A stretch of 56,858 bases of DNA from an uncultured Alphaproteobacteria bacterium (GCA_910588255.1 CAJUOM010000003.1:1-56858); one strand, 5' to 3'; counted from the stretch's first letter, positions 34,031-43,723 are shown. A program made the numbers and translations. Notes: generated by a model not told the origin, from the letters alone.

Positions 34031-34884
34031 AAAGTTTCATAAGTTGACCTTGCTTTATATGAAGACCTCACAAGTGGACCTGAAATCATTTGTAAACCTC
34101 TTGATTCCCCATATTTCTTGTATTCTTCAAATTCTCTAGGAGTAACATATCTATCAATCGGATAGTGTGAAGTTGAAGGGGCAAGATATTGTCCTATGGT
34201 TAGTATATTTACTTTTGCATCGACAACATCGTCGATTAATTCAAATACTTCTTCCTTTGTTTCTCCAACACCAACCATTATTCCGGTTTTGGTAATCATA
34301 TTTGGATTTATCTCTTTTACTTTTTTTAAGACATTTAAGGAAATTCCATAATCTGCAGGTGTTTTTTTCACGTTCTTGTGTAATCGTTTCACAATTTCCA
34401 AATTATGTCCATAAACATCAGGATTCGCGTTCACAACGGTTTTTATATCGTTTTCATCACCTTGTAAATCTGAAATTAGAATTTCTACGTTGGTTTCCGA
34501 ATTAAATTCCCTGATTTTACGTATTACTTTTGAGAAATGTTCAGCACCTCCATCTTTCAAATCATCACGTGTAACGCAAGTTATCACAGCATATTTTATT
34601 CCAAGATCTTGTACAGATTTTGCAACTTCTTCAGGTTCATTTTCATTCAACTTGTTTGGACATCCCGTTTTAACGTTGCAAAATCCGCACATACGTGTAC
34701 ATGTGTCTCCCATTATTAAAAATGTCGCTGTTTTGTTTTTCCAACATTCACTTATATTTGGGCATAATGCTTCTTCACAAACAGTGTAAACATTATGTGT
34801 TTTTACTACATTTAATGTTTCGATAAATCCTTTTGAAGATGATGATTTTACTCGAATCCAATCAGGTCTTTTTAAATTTTCCAT
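34015..34884 (-). CDS. lipA: Lipoyl synthase
   Basis: A radical-SAM enzyme inserting two sulfurs into octanoyl chains to make lipoyl groups for 2-oxoacid dehydrogenases. The 289-aa product has the auxiliary cluster cysteines CEEALCPNISEC (Cys36, 41, 47) and the radical-SAM motif CTRMCGFC (Cys62, 66, 69), plus GIMVGVGETKEEV and the end GPLVRSSYKA. It starts three bases after alaS and overlaps the prepilin peptidase-like gene. Its presence implies a working pyruvate or 2-oxoglutarate dehydrogenase. Confidence 0.97.
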   Translation of the reverse strand: MENLKRPDWIRVKSSSSKGFIETLNVVKTHNVYTVCEEALCPNISECWKNKTATFLIMGDTCTRMCGFCNVKTGCPNKLNENEPEEVAKSVQDLGIKYAVITCVTRDDLKDGGAEHFSKVIRKIREFNSETNVEILISDLQGDENDIKTVVNANPDVYGHNLEIVKRLHKNVKKTPADYGISLNVLKKVKEINPNMITKTGIMVGVGETKEEVFELIDDVVDAKVNILTIGQYLAPSTSHYPIDRYVTPREFEEYKKYGESRGLQMISGPLVRSSYKARSTYETLCYLK

Positions 34885-34887
34885 AAT

Positions 34888-37461
34888 TTAACTCAAAAAA
34901 TTTTTGGTCACTTCAATTAATTTATCAAAATCCTCGCTATTAATCCCGCCGCATTGCACCAAATCATCACGTCCTCCAAATTTGATATTTAATTCTAGAG
35001 AACTATTGATATTTTGCAAAATAGATTTCGCACTCAATTTACTCAGAAGATCTTTACTTATGAAAACACTTAGCGACATTTTGTTATTCAATGTATTTTT
35101 GTTCGCAACAATTAAACATGTTTGTTTTGAAGTTTTTTCTTTATCAACTATAGATAAAATTGCCTTTTGATCTGCATCATTAACAATTGCGTATTTAAAT
35201 TCAAGATTTCCAATTTTTTCTGATTTTAAATTTATGTTGTTTGAAAATTTCTGAGATTTCAAATCAGAAATTTGCTTTGTAAGGTTTTTTATTTCTTCAT
35301 TTTGTTTCTCAAATTTCTGGGAAAATTTATATATTTCATTTTCGAAATAATTTCTTAATTCACGTCCTGTGACAGCTTCTATTCTTTTTATTCCTGAACC
35401 TATAGAGGTTATAGAAGTTATTTTAAAACATCCAATTTGAGAGGTATTCGAAATATGTTCTCCTCCACATAACTCTTTTGAAAAATTATCTCCAATTGTT
35501 ACAACTCGAACTTTCTCTGGATATTTTTCCCCAAACAAAGCCAAAGCACCAGTTTTTTTTGCTTCTTCAATCGTCATTATTTCTGTTTTTACATCTAATG
35601 ACTCATCTATCGAGCTTATTACGATTTCTTCAACTTCTGTTATTTGATCCTTTGATATTACGCCATTATGAATAAAATCAAAACGCAAACGTTCATTAGT
35701 AACCAAAGATCCTTTTTGAGTGACGGTCTCTCCCAAAATTTTCCTTAAAGCAGCTTGTAACAAATGAGTTGCCGTGTGATTCTTGGAAGTTGCAAAACGT
35801 TTGTCATAATAAATTTCTAAAGTAATTTCATCATCTATCTTAAATACTCCGGATTTAACAATACAAGAGTGAACAATTAATCCTGCTATTTTTTTTGTAT
35901 CTATAACTTCAGCGACACTTGACTTGATAAATATTTTTCCCCGATCGCCAATTTGCCCACCGCTTTCAGAATAAAATGGAGTTTGTTTTGTAATTATGTA
36001 TGCATTTTCATCTGTTTTTACAAATTCTGCTATATTCGAATCCTTGATAATTGCCAAAATTTGGGAATCGAGCTTTTTAGTTCCTCTGATAAACTCAGTC
36101 TCTCCAATTTTTTCTTTTATATCAAACCAAATTTTATCCGTGAAAGAATCTCCAGAACCAACCCACGCCTTCTTTGAGAGTTTTTTTTGTTCTGATGATA
36201 TTTTTTCGAATTCTTTCTCATCAGCGTGTTTTCCTTCATTTCTTAAAATATCTTGTGTCAAATCAAACGGAAAACCGTATGTGTCATATAATTTATAAGC
36301 AATGTCTGCTGGGAAAATGTTGGAAGAACCTAGTTTATTCAATTCACTCTTCAATATGAACATGCCTTTATCTATAGTTTTCATAAAGCCTTCTTCTTCA
36401 TTTTTCACTATTTGCTTTATAGTCTGTTCATTAGAAATCAGTTCTTTGTAGTATTCTCCCATAACATTTTTTACGCTTGATACTAACTTATATAAGAATG
36501 GTTCCTTCATTCCCATCATATATCCATGTCTCAAAGCTCGTCTTATGATTCTTCTCAAAACATATCCGCGTCCTTCATTGGATGGTATAAGTCCGTCAGA
36601 GATCATAAATGAAATTGCTCTTATATGATCAGCAATAACTCTGTTGTTTGAATCAAATTCAGAAGAATCTTTTCCTGTTAAGGATTTTATATCTTTTATT
36701 ATCGATTGAAACAAATCTATATCATAATTATTATGAACACCTTGCAAAACTGCTGCAATTCTTTCAAGCCCCATACCTGTGTCTATCGATGGTTTCGGAA
36801 GATTAATACGAGAATCGTCTTTTAAAGTTTCATATTGCATAAAAACCAAATTCCAAATTTCAATAAATCTATCGCCATCTTCATCTGCTGATCCCGGAGG
36901 GCCGCCTTGAATTTTGTTACCGTGATCATAAAATATTTCACTACATGGTCCACATGGTCCTGTGTCTCCCATCGACCAAAAATTATCATTTGTTGGAATT
37001 CTAATTATTTTTGAATCTTCTAAACCCGAAATTTTTTTCCAAAATCCTGCAGCTTCTTCATCACTTGAATGAACAGTTACGAGTAATTTTTCTTTTGGAA
37101 GTCCCAGACGCTTTGTCACTAAATTCCATGCGAATCCTATAACTTGTTCTTTAAAGTAATCTCCAAACGAAAAATTTCCAAGCATTTCAAAAAAAGTATG
37201 ATGTCTGGCTGTATATCCTACGTTCTCAAGATCATTATGTTTTCCGCCAGCTCTTAAACATTTCTGTGATGTTGTCGCTCTTTTGAATGGGAGTATTTTC
37301 TTCCCTGTGAATGTGTCTTTAAATTGAACCATTCCCGCGTTTGTGAAGAGTAATGTCGGATCATTATCCGGAATAAGAGAACTTGAATCAAGATGTTTGT
37401 GTCCGTTTTCTACAAAATATTTTATAAACTCGGACCTTATATCACTAACCGAAAACAACAT
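34888..37461 (-). CDS. alaS: Alanyl-tRNA synthetase
   Basis: Charges tRNA-Ala. The 857-aa product has the catalytic core (HKHLDSSSLIPDNDPTLLFTNAGM cut here as HLDSSSLIPDNDPTLLFTNA; RAGGKHNDLENVGYTARHHT), the editing domain zinc motifs HTATHLLQAALRKIL and CGGEHISNTSQIG, and a C-terminal coiled coil and glycine-rich end (IKFGGRDDLVQCGG). Full length. alaS-lipA-prepilin peptidase are tightly spaced. A terminator-like hairpin lies 60 bases upstream (see 37522-37603). Confidence 0.98.
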   Translation of the reverse strand: MLFSVSDIRSEFIKYFVENGHKHLDSSSLIPDNDPTLLFTNAGMVQFKDTFTGKKILPFKRATTSQKCLRAGGKHNDLENVGYTARHHTFFEMLGNFSFGDYFKEQVIGFAWNLVTKRLGLPKEKLLVTVHSSDEEAAGFWKKISGLEDSKIIRIPTNDNFWSMGDTGPCGPCSEIFYDHGNKIQGGPPGSADEDGDRFIEIWNLVFMQYETLKDDSRINLPKPSIDTGMGLERIAAVLQGVHNNYDIDLFQSIIKDIKSLTGKDSSEFDSNNRVIADHIRAISFMISDGLIPSNEGRGYVLRRIIRRALRHGYMMGMKEPFLYKLVSSVKNVMGEYYKELISNEQTIKQIVKNEEEGFMKTIDKGMFILKSELNKLGSSNIFPADIAYKLYDTYGFPFDLTQDILRNEGKHADEKEFEKISSEQKKLSKKAWVGSGDSFTDKIWFDIKEKIGETEFIRGTKKLDSQILAIIKDSNIAEFVKTDENAYIITKQTPFYSESGGQIGDRGKIFIKSSVAEVIDTKKIAGLIVHSCIVKSGVFKIDDEITLEIYYDKRFATSKNHTATHLLQAALRKILGETVTQKGSLVTNERLRFDFIHNGVISKDQITEVEEIVISSIDESLDVKTEIMTIEEAKKTGALALFGEKYPEKVRVVTIGDNFSKELCGGEHISNTSQIGCFKITSITSIGSGIKRIEAVTGRELRNYFENEIYKFSQKFEKQNEEIKNLTKQISDLKSQKFSNNINLKSEKIGNLEFKYAIVNDADQKAILSIVDKEKTSKQTCLIVANKNTLNNKMSLSVFISKDLLSKLSAKSILQNINSSLELNIKFGGRDDLVQCGGINSEDFDKLIEVTKNFLS

Positions 37462-37521
37462 AAATTTTATATTAACTTAACTAATGATTTTATTATATCA
37501 TTTTTGAAATTCTTTGTAATT

Positions 37522-37603
37522 TAAAAAGCGCCGATCAATTTATAGTGTTTTAAGATTAGTTTATTGATCGGCGTTCTCCCCACAACTGCACTCTTTTTAT
37601 CAA
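37522..37603 (-). ncRNA. Candidate small RNA or alaS leader ending in a terminator
   Basis: On the minus strand a TATAAT (37615-37610) is followed by an 80-base segment ending in a perfect 11-bp stem CGCCGATCAAT/ATTGATCGGCG (37573-37563 with 37539-37529) and then CTTTTTAAA. This is the layout of a short terminated RNA. Because alaS begins only 60 bases further, it could also attenuate alaS. A short GTG frame inside has no alanine codons, so translation-controlled attenuation by Ala is unlikely. The -35 region is poor. Confidence 0.45.
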
Positions 37604-37691
37604 GGTACAATTATATTTTAATAAATAAATCTTAAAATTTAGTTAATATATTAAAGATTTTTTAGGAATCAGAACTCGTTACAATATTTTT

Positions 37692-37757
37692 TTGTATACC
37701 GAAGATGCTGGAGATGTCCCTACGACATCATCAACCGTTTGTGGTTGTGGCCATCCA
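37692..37757 (-). repeat. Dispersed repeat fragment, copy D (tail only)
   Basis: Contains the tail landmarks in minus orientation (forward GTATACCGAAGATG, GACATCATCAACCGTTTG, GGCCATC). Promoter and GC hairpin are missing. The rest of 37604-38160 is AT-rich DNA without a recognisable gene. Confidence 0.7.
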
Positions 37758-38160
37758 AAGTTTTATGTAAGTGGGAAAAGAGATAGGAACAAGAAAAAAA
37801 ATAAAATAGAGTTAATAAAAAAGAAAGGTTTATACAATAATATTAGGTGATTTTTCTCGAATATATTTTCAACATTTTCTTTCAATTCAAGCTTGTCCTA
37901 CTGCTTTTTGGAGGAAGAATCGCTTATTTTTTCTGTGGATTATTTTAAAGATATTTTAGGATAAATTAATTTTTCTTTCCCCTATATCAGATATCTTAAC
38001 CTCTAATATTTTCTATTACATATACTAGCTGTTAACATTACTTATTACCTCGACTCTTCTTTGAAAAAAATATATAGATTCTTTCGAACTCATTATAAAC
38101 AAATACCATTAATATTTGAGTAGATTTTTCTAAACTTATTTCGATTGACTTAAAATGACT

Positions 38161-38234
38161 TGGCTGGGAGACCAGGATTCGAACCTAGGTTGACCGGTCC
38201 AGAGCCGGTAGTTCTACCGCTAAACTATCTCCCA
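38161..38234 (-). tRNA. tRNA-Gln (CTG)
   Basis: Minus strand: acceptor TGGGAGA/TCTCCCA, anticodon stem ACCGG/CCGGT with loop CTCTGGA (anticodon CTG), T-loop TTCGAAT, discriminator G, encoded CCA. It reads CAG only, so a TTG-anticodon Gln tRNA should exist elsewhere. Confidence 0.94.
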
Positions 38235-38276
38235 TCTATATTTATATTAAAACACAAAAAGCTTTTATTTTCAATA

Positions 38277-39458
38277 TTATGATCCAATGTTTTTTCTTTT
38301 GAATATCTTTTTATAAAGTCTTTCAAAAAGTATTGCAAACATTCCATGACCGAAAACATTAGAAGATGTTGCAATTGGATCAAATAAGACGTATATAGCT
38401 GTTATAGCAGTAAGCATCGGAGCAGAAAAGCCAAATAAACTTTCAAAGATAGGAACAAATATCAATGCACTGCCTCCAGGAATTCCTGCCGCAGCAAATT
38501 TTGCGACAACACCATAAAGCGTAAAAATAAAATATTGAGATATACTAGGAAGTTCGTATCCGAATGATACCATTAGCGCAAGGCCTATTATTGGAATAGC
38601 AAAACAATCACCTAAAAGATGCATATTTGCAGTGGCTGGAATAATAAATTTTGCTATATTCTTATTCTCCAAATTTTTTTCACTACCTTCTATTGTCGTT
38701 GGAATTGCAGCTGCGCTAGACATGCTAAATAAACCTATTAAAACGCTTGGAATTAAGTTTCTGAATTTATGAAATGTTTCCTTTAAATCTCGTCCAGATA
38801 AAAAAAACATAATTGAAAACATATATCCATAAGCAAGCACTGCAACTAAACCTAATAACAAGGCATATTCTTTTATTACTAACAGCAATGTTCCTTCATG
38901 CTGCATTTTAATGATAAATCCCAGAACAAAAATCGGTAATATAGGACAAATTATTTTCTTTAAAATAAAGTTGGCAAATGCATTTAATCTTGAGCTTATC
39001 TTATCAATAAATTTTAGTTTCGTGAAATTACCAATTATTCCTAGAACGACTCCGGATATTAGGGCTAGGTCATTTTTTATTAATGGAACAATATCACAAT
39101 TCCAAGCTGGAATTAATGGAGATGAAGTGTTTAATTCCGAAATAGAAATAATTCCGGTTCTAAGAATAGGTGTTGCAAATATGTATGACGCCCAAAATCC
39201 TGAGAAATTTGATAAACAAACAAGTGGAACTAATATTAGTATTACTTTTATCGATTCATTTTTTAAACTTAATATGCCATTAAACACAAAAGAAAATATA
39301 ATAACAGGAAGAACAAATACTATAAGATCTTTTAATAAAATACTGACTGAGTATAAATTTGATTTTATAGAAATATCTACATATTTTCCAAAACAAAGCG
39401 CTGAAATAAATAGTATTAAGACGAAAAACGGTAAATTAATGAATCTTTTTATGAACAT
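38277..39458 (-). CDS. Dicarboxylate/amino acid:cation symporter (DAACS family), copy 1
   Basis: A Na+ or H+ coupled carrier of the glutamate/dicarboxylate family in the inner membrane. The product (393 aa from ATG 39458; 405 aa if a TTG at 39494 is used) has multiple hydrophobic segments, the serine-rich hairpin loop as FSMSSAAAIPTTIEGSEK, IIPATANMHLLGDCFAIPII in place of the usual NMDG/NMNG motif, the glycine motif AAAGIPGGSALIFVP, and DPIATSSNVFGHGMFAIL. The altered NMNG motif suggests a substrate different from the second symporter at 44.9 kb. Confidence 0.85.
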   Translation of the reverse strand: MFIKRFINLPFFVLILFISALCFGKYVDISIKSNLYSVSILLKDLIVFVLPVIIFSFVFNGILSLKNESIKVILILVPLVCLSNFSGFWASYIFATPILRTGIISISELNTSSPLIPAWNCDIVPLIKNDLALISGVVLGIIGNFTKLKFIDKISSRLNAFANFILKKIICPILPIFVLGFIIKMQHEGTLLLVIKEYALLLGLVAVLAYGYMFSIMFFLSGRDLKETFHKFRNLIPSVLIGLFSMSSAAAIPTTIEGSEKNLENKNIAKFIIPATANMHLLGDCFAIPIIGLALMVSFGYELPSISQYFIFTLYGVVAKFAAAGIPGGSALIFVPIFESLFGFSAPMLTAITAIYVLFDPIATSSNVFGHGMFAILFERLYKKIFKRKNIGS

Positions 39459-39618
39459 AAATGAATTTAAAAATTTAAAATAATCTTGTTTCAAATAAAT
39501 ATATGTAATACTACTATGCTAGCCTAAAAATGACGATTTGTCAATCTTGTGTTATATGAGAGATTGCAAAAAGATTTTACAATTCTCTATGTTTTAATAA
39601 TGTTTATCAAAAAGAAGT

Positions 39619-39673
39619 ATTTCTGCAGTGCCATCAACTGTTTTCCCGTGATGCTATTTTTCTAATTCACGCT
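39619..39673 (-). repeat. Dispersed repeat fragment, copy E (tail only)
   Basis: Matches the tail of copies A-C in minus orientation (forward TTCTGCAGTGCCATCAACTG, TTCCCGTGATGC, TCTAATTCACGCT). The rest of 39495-39899 shows only diverged repeat-like words (GGTTGGTTAACTATAACC near 39840) and no gene. Confidence 0.65.
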
Positions 39674-39899
39674 AAAACTGTCTAAATTGTGTAAAGCATT
39701 AGCGAAAAGGACATTAATCCTCTAGCTAACTTTGAAAAAAAAACGGGGTATAGGTACTCGTAATAATTGTTCTTATGGGTTGTAAACAAACGATTGAGGT
39801 AAGTCATTTCTATATACAGATGTAACTTATTTGCGGATAGGTTGGTTAACTATAACCTTTGCCCGGCTTATATAAACTTTTCTTAACAATATCCCCACA

Positions 39900-39962
39900 A
39901 ATAAAAAGAAGTAAGATTAACGGAAAATTTACCTTTTTTTAGAATTGAAAATAGGGAAGAAA
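39900..39962 (+). repeat. 63-bp upstream element, copy 2
   Basis: Nearly identical to the minus strand of 78-140. Ends 34 bases before the start of the exported-protein gene. Between them lies TATAATTAG (39971 onward), a possible -10 box, so the element would cover the region upstream of the promoter. Confidence 0.75.
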
Positions 39963-39996
39963 AACGGTTAGTATAATTAGATTAAATGGAGTTTTT

Positions 39997-41047
39997 ATGA
40001 AAAGAATATTAAAAATATCAATGTTAACAATTTGTGTTATGACAAGTAATTCGTTATCAACAGAAATTATAGATGGAGAAAATTATACGATTATTCCGGA
40101 AGGTAGTTATGAATATAAAAGTATATATGAAAATTCAGTTATAAAAAGTGGAACAATAGTAACTATTCCGAATAGATCATCAGGAGGATGGAACTCATTT
40201 TCTGTCAGGGCAACATTAATTAATAATGGAACTATAAATATCACAGGAATTGTTGGAGGTTTTAATGTTTATAAAAAAGTTATAAACAATGGAGTTATAA
40301 CTTTAACTGGCGGGGAATCATATATTCGTAATTCTGGAGTTTTTGAAAATTATGGCAGAATTAATTTACCCGGATGGGTAGCCTGTATAAACAACAATTC
40401 AACTTTTATCAACAAATCAAGTGGGATAATAGACTTATCCAAAACTTCACTTTTTGATACTTATTGGGATAAATATTTTCGAGGAACAGTTGATTGTGAA
40501 GCTAAATCAACTGTGATTCTACCTGGTCCAAGTTTTACAGGCGTTAAGGCCAATTCTAATCACACAAACAATCCTTTTGCTTTAAATATACTTATAACTC
40601 CACAATAATAAAATACCCAACAAAAAGAAAGTTATCCATATCTGAAGGTAAAAAATTAATAATTTCAGGAAGCGAAGTTTTATATAAAGGCATCGATAAA
40701 ATAATTGAAAAAACAGGAGTTGTATTTAAAGGTTATGATCCTGTTATTATTCCTATAATTGAAAATATCACAATGCGAGATGTTATATCCGATCCTTTAA
40801 ATTCCCCAGATTATAAAGAATATACATTTGATAATAGTCAAGAAGGACTCATTTTTCCTGATATAGAATCAAGCAAAGATGAAACTATTTATTTTAAACT
40901 TATAATTTCTCAAAATACAAATATTCACTCTAATTTGGAACTAAAAGGCGGGACAAAACTATTAATGGTGCGACATTATCAGTTGAAAGGGATTTAATAA
41001 TGCAAGAAACACAAAAAGGAATAAAATACTTTTATAAAGTTCTGTAA
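39997..41047 (+). pseudogene. Exported repeat-rich (beta-helix-like) protein with two frame breaks
   Basis: The first 203 codons give a signal peptide (MKRILKISMLTICVMTSNSLS) and short repeats of the type INNGTINITG, INNGVITLTGG, ENYGRINL, NKSSGIIDL, as in beta-helical surface proteins. The frame stops at 40608. From about 40590 another frame continues (KYPTKRKLSISEGKKLIISG; IIPIIENITMRDVISDPLNS; LELKGGTKLL) to 40997, and a third gives TINGATLSVERDLIMQETQK to 41047. Two one-base indels would restore about 345 aa. GGAG precedes the ATG. It could be an adhesin-like remnant. Confidence 0.6.
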
Positions 41048-41069
41048 AATATCTAAAGAATAAATTAAT

Positions 41070-41145
41070 TGGCGTCTCCTACGGGATTTGAACCCGTGTT
41101 GTCGCCGTGAAAGGGCGGTGTCCTAGGCCTCTAGACGAAGGAGAC
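41070..41145 (-). tRNA. tRNA-Glu (TTC)
   Basis: Minus strand: 5' GTCTCCT pairs with 3' AGGAGAC, anticodon loop CTTTCAC in stem CCGCC/GGCGG-type context giving TTC, T-loop TTCAAAT, discriminator G, encoded CCA. Eight bases from tRNA-Lys, same strand. Confidence 0.95.
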
Positions 41146-41153
41146 AAATATTT

Positions 41154-41229
41154 TGGTGGGCTCAACAGGGTTCGAACCTGTGGCCCTCTGATTAAAAGTC
41201 AGATGCTCTACCAACTGAGCTATGAGCCC
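41154..41229 (-). tRNA. tRNA-Lys (TTT)
   Basis: Minus strand: acceptor GGGCTCA/TGAGCCC, anticodon stem CTGAC/GTCAG-type with loop TTTTAAT (anticodon TTT), T-loop TTCGAAC, discriminator A, encoded CCA. Probably transcribed together with tRNA-Glu. Confidence 0.96.
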
Positions 41230-41349
41230 CACACTTATAAGAATACTAGTTTTCTCAGATCGCGTCAAGAGAAATTATAAAAATTTATTTGCTTTCATGT
41301 ATTTGATGAGTATACTGTACTTGATAAGGTTTACAAATTAGTTAAAATT

Positions 41350-41727
41350 ATGTCAAATTATAAAATTGTAGAATTAGGAGAGATAGAAAAAGTTGAAAAA
41401 ATTAATAATAGTAAAGTATTTTTGCATGATAAACTTGAATTAACTAGTTGTGAGATTTCTATTAATTGTGTTCCAGCTGGTTTTAAGTTACCATTTGACC
41501 ATAAGCATATTGAAAATGAAGAAGTTTATATATTTCTAAAAGGTACAGACCTTTTTACAGTCGATAAGAAAGACTTAAAGGTACAAGAAGGAAATGCTAT
41601 AAGAGTTGCCTCTGAAGCCTCAAGAACTATTTTTAATAACAGCAATGAATTTCTTCAGTTTATTTGCATTCAGGCGAAACAAAATTCCCTTAAACAATTT
41701 GGATTGAAAGACGCTATAGCTAATTAA
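41350..41727 (+). CDS. Cupin-fold protein
   Basis: A 125-aa single-domain cupin. Motif 1 is PAGFKLPFDHKHIENEEVYI (metal-ligand candidates His51, His53, Glu57 or Glu58); motif 2 is degraded (EGNAIRVASEASRTIFNNS, lacking the usual His). Single cupins of this size include isomerases and sugar- or metal-binding proteins, so function cannot be assigned. It stands alone on the plus strand between tRNAs and ychF. Confidence 0.75.
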   Translation: MSNYKIVELGEIEKVEKINNSKVFLHDKLELTSCEISINCVPAGFKLPFDHKHIENEEVYIFLKGTDLFTVDKKDLKVQEGNAIRVASEASRTIFNNSNEFLQFICIQAKQNSLKQFGLKDAIAN

Positions 41728-41839
41728 TACTTATTTTTCAGATCTCGCTAAGAGAAATTATAAAAAATTACTTAAGTTGATGGATTGTAAAATTTCTGTT
41801 GTATAAAGTTGTTAATAAAAAGAAGAGGATAATATATTA

Positions 41840-42135
41840 TTTTTTTCGGAATTAACGAGAAGATATGAATCGATTTACGAAATGTTAGTTAAGTCTGAAA
41901 AAATGTGAAGCGTGAATACAATCGTTACCGCCTTTTGGAAATCTTTATTGGCAAGTTGTTTCAGAATTAGGTAGTATGAAAAGCATAAAGTAATTTGTTG
42001 ATTTTCGCATGGCACTCTAAACAAGAAGGTGAAAGAATGCGATTAGTGTCTAGAGATATACATGAGTGGACACGACGACATGTTGAGGTAATAAATCGTG
42101 AGAGACAACGCAATGAAAAATTTAGAGTTAGATAA
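41840..42135 (+). pseudogene. Coding-like remnants of an unidentified gene
   Basis: Short coding-like pieces in different frames follow each other: ELTRRYESIYEMLVKSEKM (about 41850-41908), PFGNLYWQVVSELGSMKSIK (about 41932-41993) and HSKQEGERMRLVSRDIHEWT followed by RRHVEVINRERQRNEKFRVR (about 42011-42135, ending at a stop). They look like one decayed gene, perhaps phage- or transposon-derived, but I cannot name it. The remaining bases of 41728-42457 show nothing else. Confidence 0.35.
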
Positions 42136-42457
42136 TATTCGCCGTGATGAATGAAAAATTAATGAAACTTTTGTCAAACAAATAGATATAACCTAAGCTT
42201 ACCCATCGGTTATAATAGCTTTACTATGGAACATAATGCAGTCTGTTTGTTTGCTAGAATTTATAAACATGCTTCATAAACCAGAAGACTATGGTATAGA
42301 AAAACCTATTTGGGTATGTGTTGGAAGGTAAAAATCAGCCAAAAATGTCTCAAGAAATTCTGTTTTGTTGCTTGATTTTGTGTCCATAAATTTGCTTGTA
42401 TATGAGGATTCCATTAATATGATCCATGCCACACGTACATTGCTGAAAAATAGAAAG

Positions 42458-43552
42458 TTACACATTAAATCTGAAATGCATAACCTCTCCATCTTGAACG
42501 ATATATTCCTTTCCTTCCAGACGTAATTTCCCCTGTTGTTTCGCTCCTTGTTCTCCTCCGCAATTGAGATAATCCTGCCAGGAAACAGTTTCTGCACAAA
42601 TGAACCCTTTTTCAAAATCAGAATGAATAACTCCAGCAGCTCCAGGTGCTTTTGTCCCTTTTTTTATTGTCCAAGCTCTGGATTCTTTTGGCCCCACTGT
42701 AAAATAAGTAATTAGTCCCAAAAGATCATACCCTTGCTTTATTACTCTATCTAAGCCAGTCATTGTTAACCCTAATTCTTTGAGAAATTCCATTTTATCC
42801 TCTTCTGAGTCAAGCAAAGCAATTTCCGATTCAATAGCTGCGGAAATAATCACAACAGGTTTGCCATTTGATCTATCCACAACTTTTTTTGTATATTCAT
42901 TTCCTGAAACAACATCGTTTTCAGAAACATTGCAAATATACATCATTGGTTTCGTAGTTATCAATTGAAGGTGCTTAAGATTATCTTTTTTATCTTCAGA
43001 TATATCAGCTTCAATTGCAGGTTTCCCACTTTTCAAAGCATCGTAAACGGGCAAGAGAATTTCCAATATCTCGCTTGATTGTTTGTCTCCTGATTTTGCT
43101 TTTTTTTCTAAGTTTGGAAATCTTCCTTCAACGCTTTCCAGATCTGCTAAGAGCAATTCTGTTTCTATTATTTCAATATCAGAAATTGGATCAATTTTTC
43201 CTGAAACATGTGTGATATCTTCATTATCAAAACACCTAACAACATGAAGAATCGCATCGGTTTCTCTTATATTAGAAAGAAATTTGTTTCCAAGCCCTTC
43301 TCCTGAACTGGCTCCTTTGACTATTCCTGCTATATCGACAAACTCCAGTTGGGTTGGTATAATATTTTGAGATTTTGCTAATTTTGCCAGACGAAATAAT
43401 CTCTCATCAGGAACTGCAATACGTCCTATATTTGGTTCTATTGTGCAAAAAGGATAATTTGCTGACTCTGCGGCAGCTGTGGATGTTAATGCATTAAATA
43501 AAGTCGACTTCCCAACATTGGGAAGTCCAACTATTCCGCAATTAAATCCCAT
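42458..43552 (-). CDS. ychF: Ribosome-binding ATPase YchF
   Basis: A universally conserved Obg-family protein that binds ribosomes and prefers ATP. The 364-aa product has G1 GLPNVGKSTLFNALTST, the switch region FVDIAGIVKGASSGEGLGNK, a NVSE motif in place of NKxD (basis of the altered nucleotide preference), a coiled-coil arm and the C-terminal TGS domain (AWTIKKGTKAPGAAGVIHSD; EGKEYIVQDGEVMHFRFNV). Full length. It follows rpmG by three bases. Confidence 0.97.
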   Translation of the reverse strand: MGFNCGIVGLPNVGKSTLFNALTSTAAAESANYPFCTIEPNIGRIAVPDERLFRLAKLAKSQNIIPTQLEFVDIAGIVKGASSGEGLGNKFLSNIRETDAILHVVRCFDNEDITHVSGKIDPISDIEIIETELLLADLESVEGRFPNLEKKAKSGDKQSSEILEILLPVYDALKSGKPAIEADISEDKKDNLKHLQLITTKPMMYICNVSENDVVSGNEYTKKVVDRSNGKPVVIISAAIESEIALLDSEEDKMEFLKELGLTMTGLDRVIKQGYDLLGLITYFTVGPKESRAWTIKKGTKAPGAAGVIHSDFEKGFICAETVSWQDYLNCGGEQGAKQQGKLRLEGKEYIVQDGEVMHFRFNV

Positions 43553-43555
43553 AAA

Positions 43556-43723
43556 TTACTTTATTTTGTATTCTTTAAATACGACATGCTTCCTGATTTT
43601 AGGATCATATTTCTTGAGTTCTAATTTATCAGTCATGGTTCTAGGGTTCTTTTTTGTTACATAAAAATAACCCGTTCCTGCAGAACTTAGCAATTTAATT
43701 GTGATAACTGGACCCTTCGCCAT
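43556..43723 (-). CDS. rpmG: 50S ribosomal protein L33
   Basis: A 55-aa small ribosomal protein: MAKGPVITIKLLSSAGTGYF, YVTKKNPRTMTDKLELKKYD, PKIRKHVVFKEYKIK. This is the zinc-free type (no Cys pairs), as in most alphaproteobacteria. Short but complete, with start and stop confirmed on the minus strand; it lies between tRNA-Gly and ychF. Confidence 0.95.
   Translation of the reverse strand: MAKGPVITIKLLSSAGTGYFYVTKKNPRTMTDKLELKKYDPKIRKHVVFKEYKIK

Noticed and set aside
37570..37605. Leader peptide controlling alaS by alanine-codon attenuation
   Set aside because: The only short frame (GTG start, 11 codons) contains no alanine codon.
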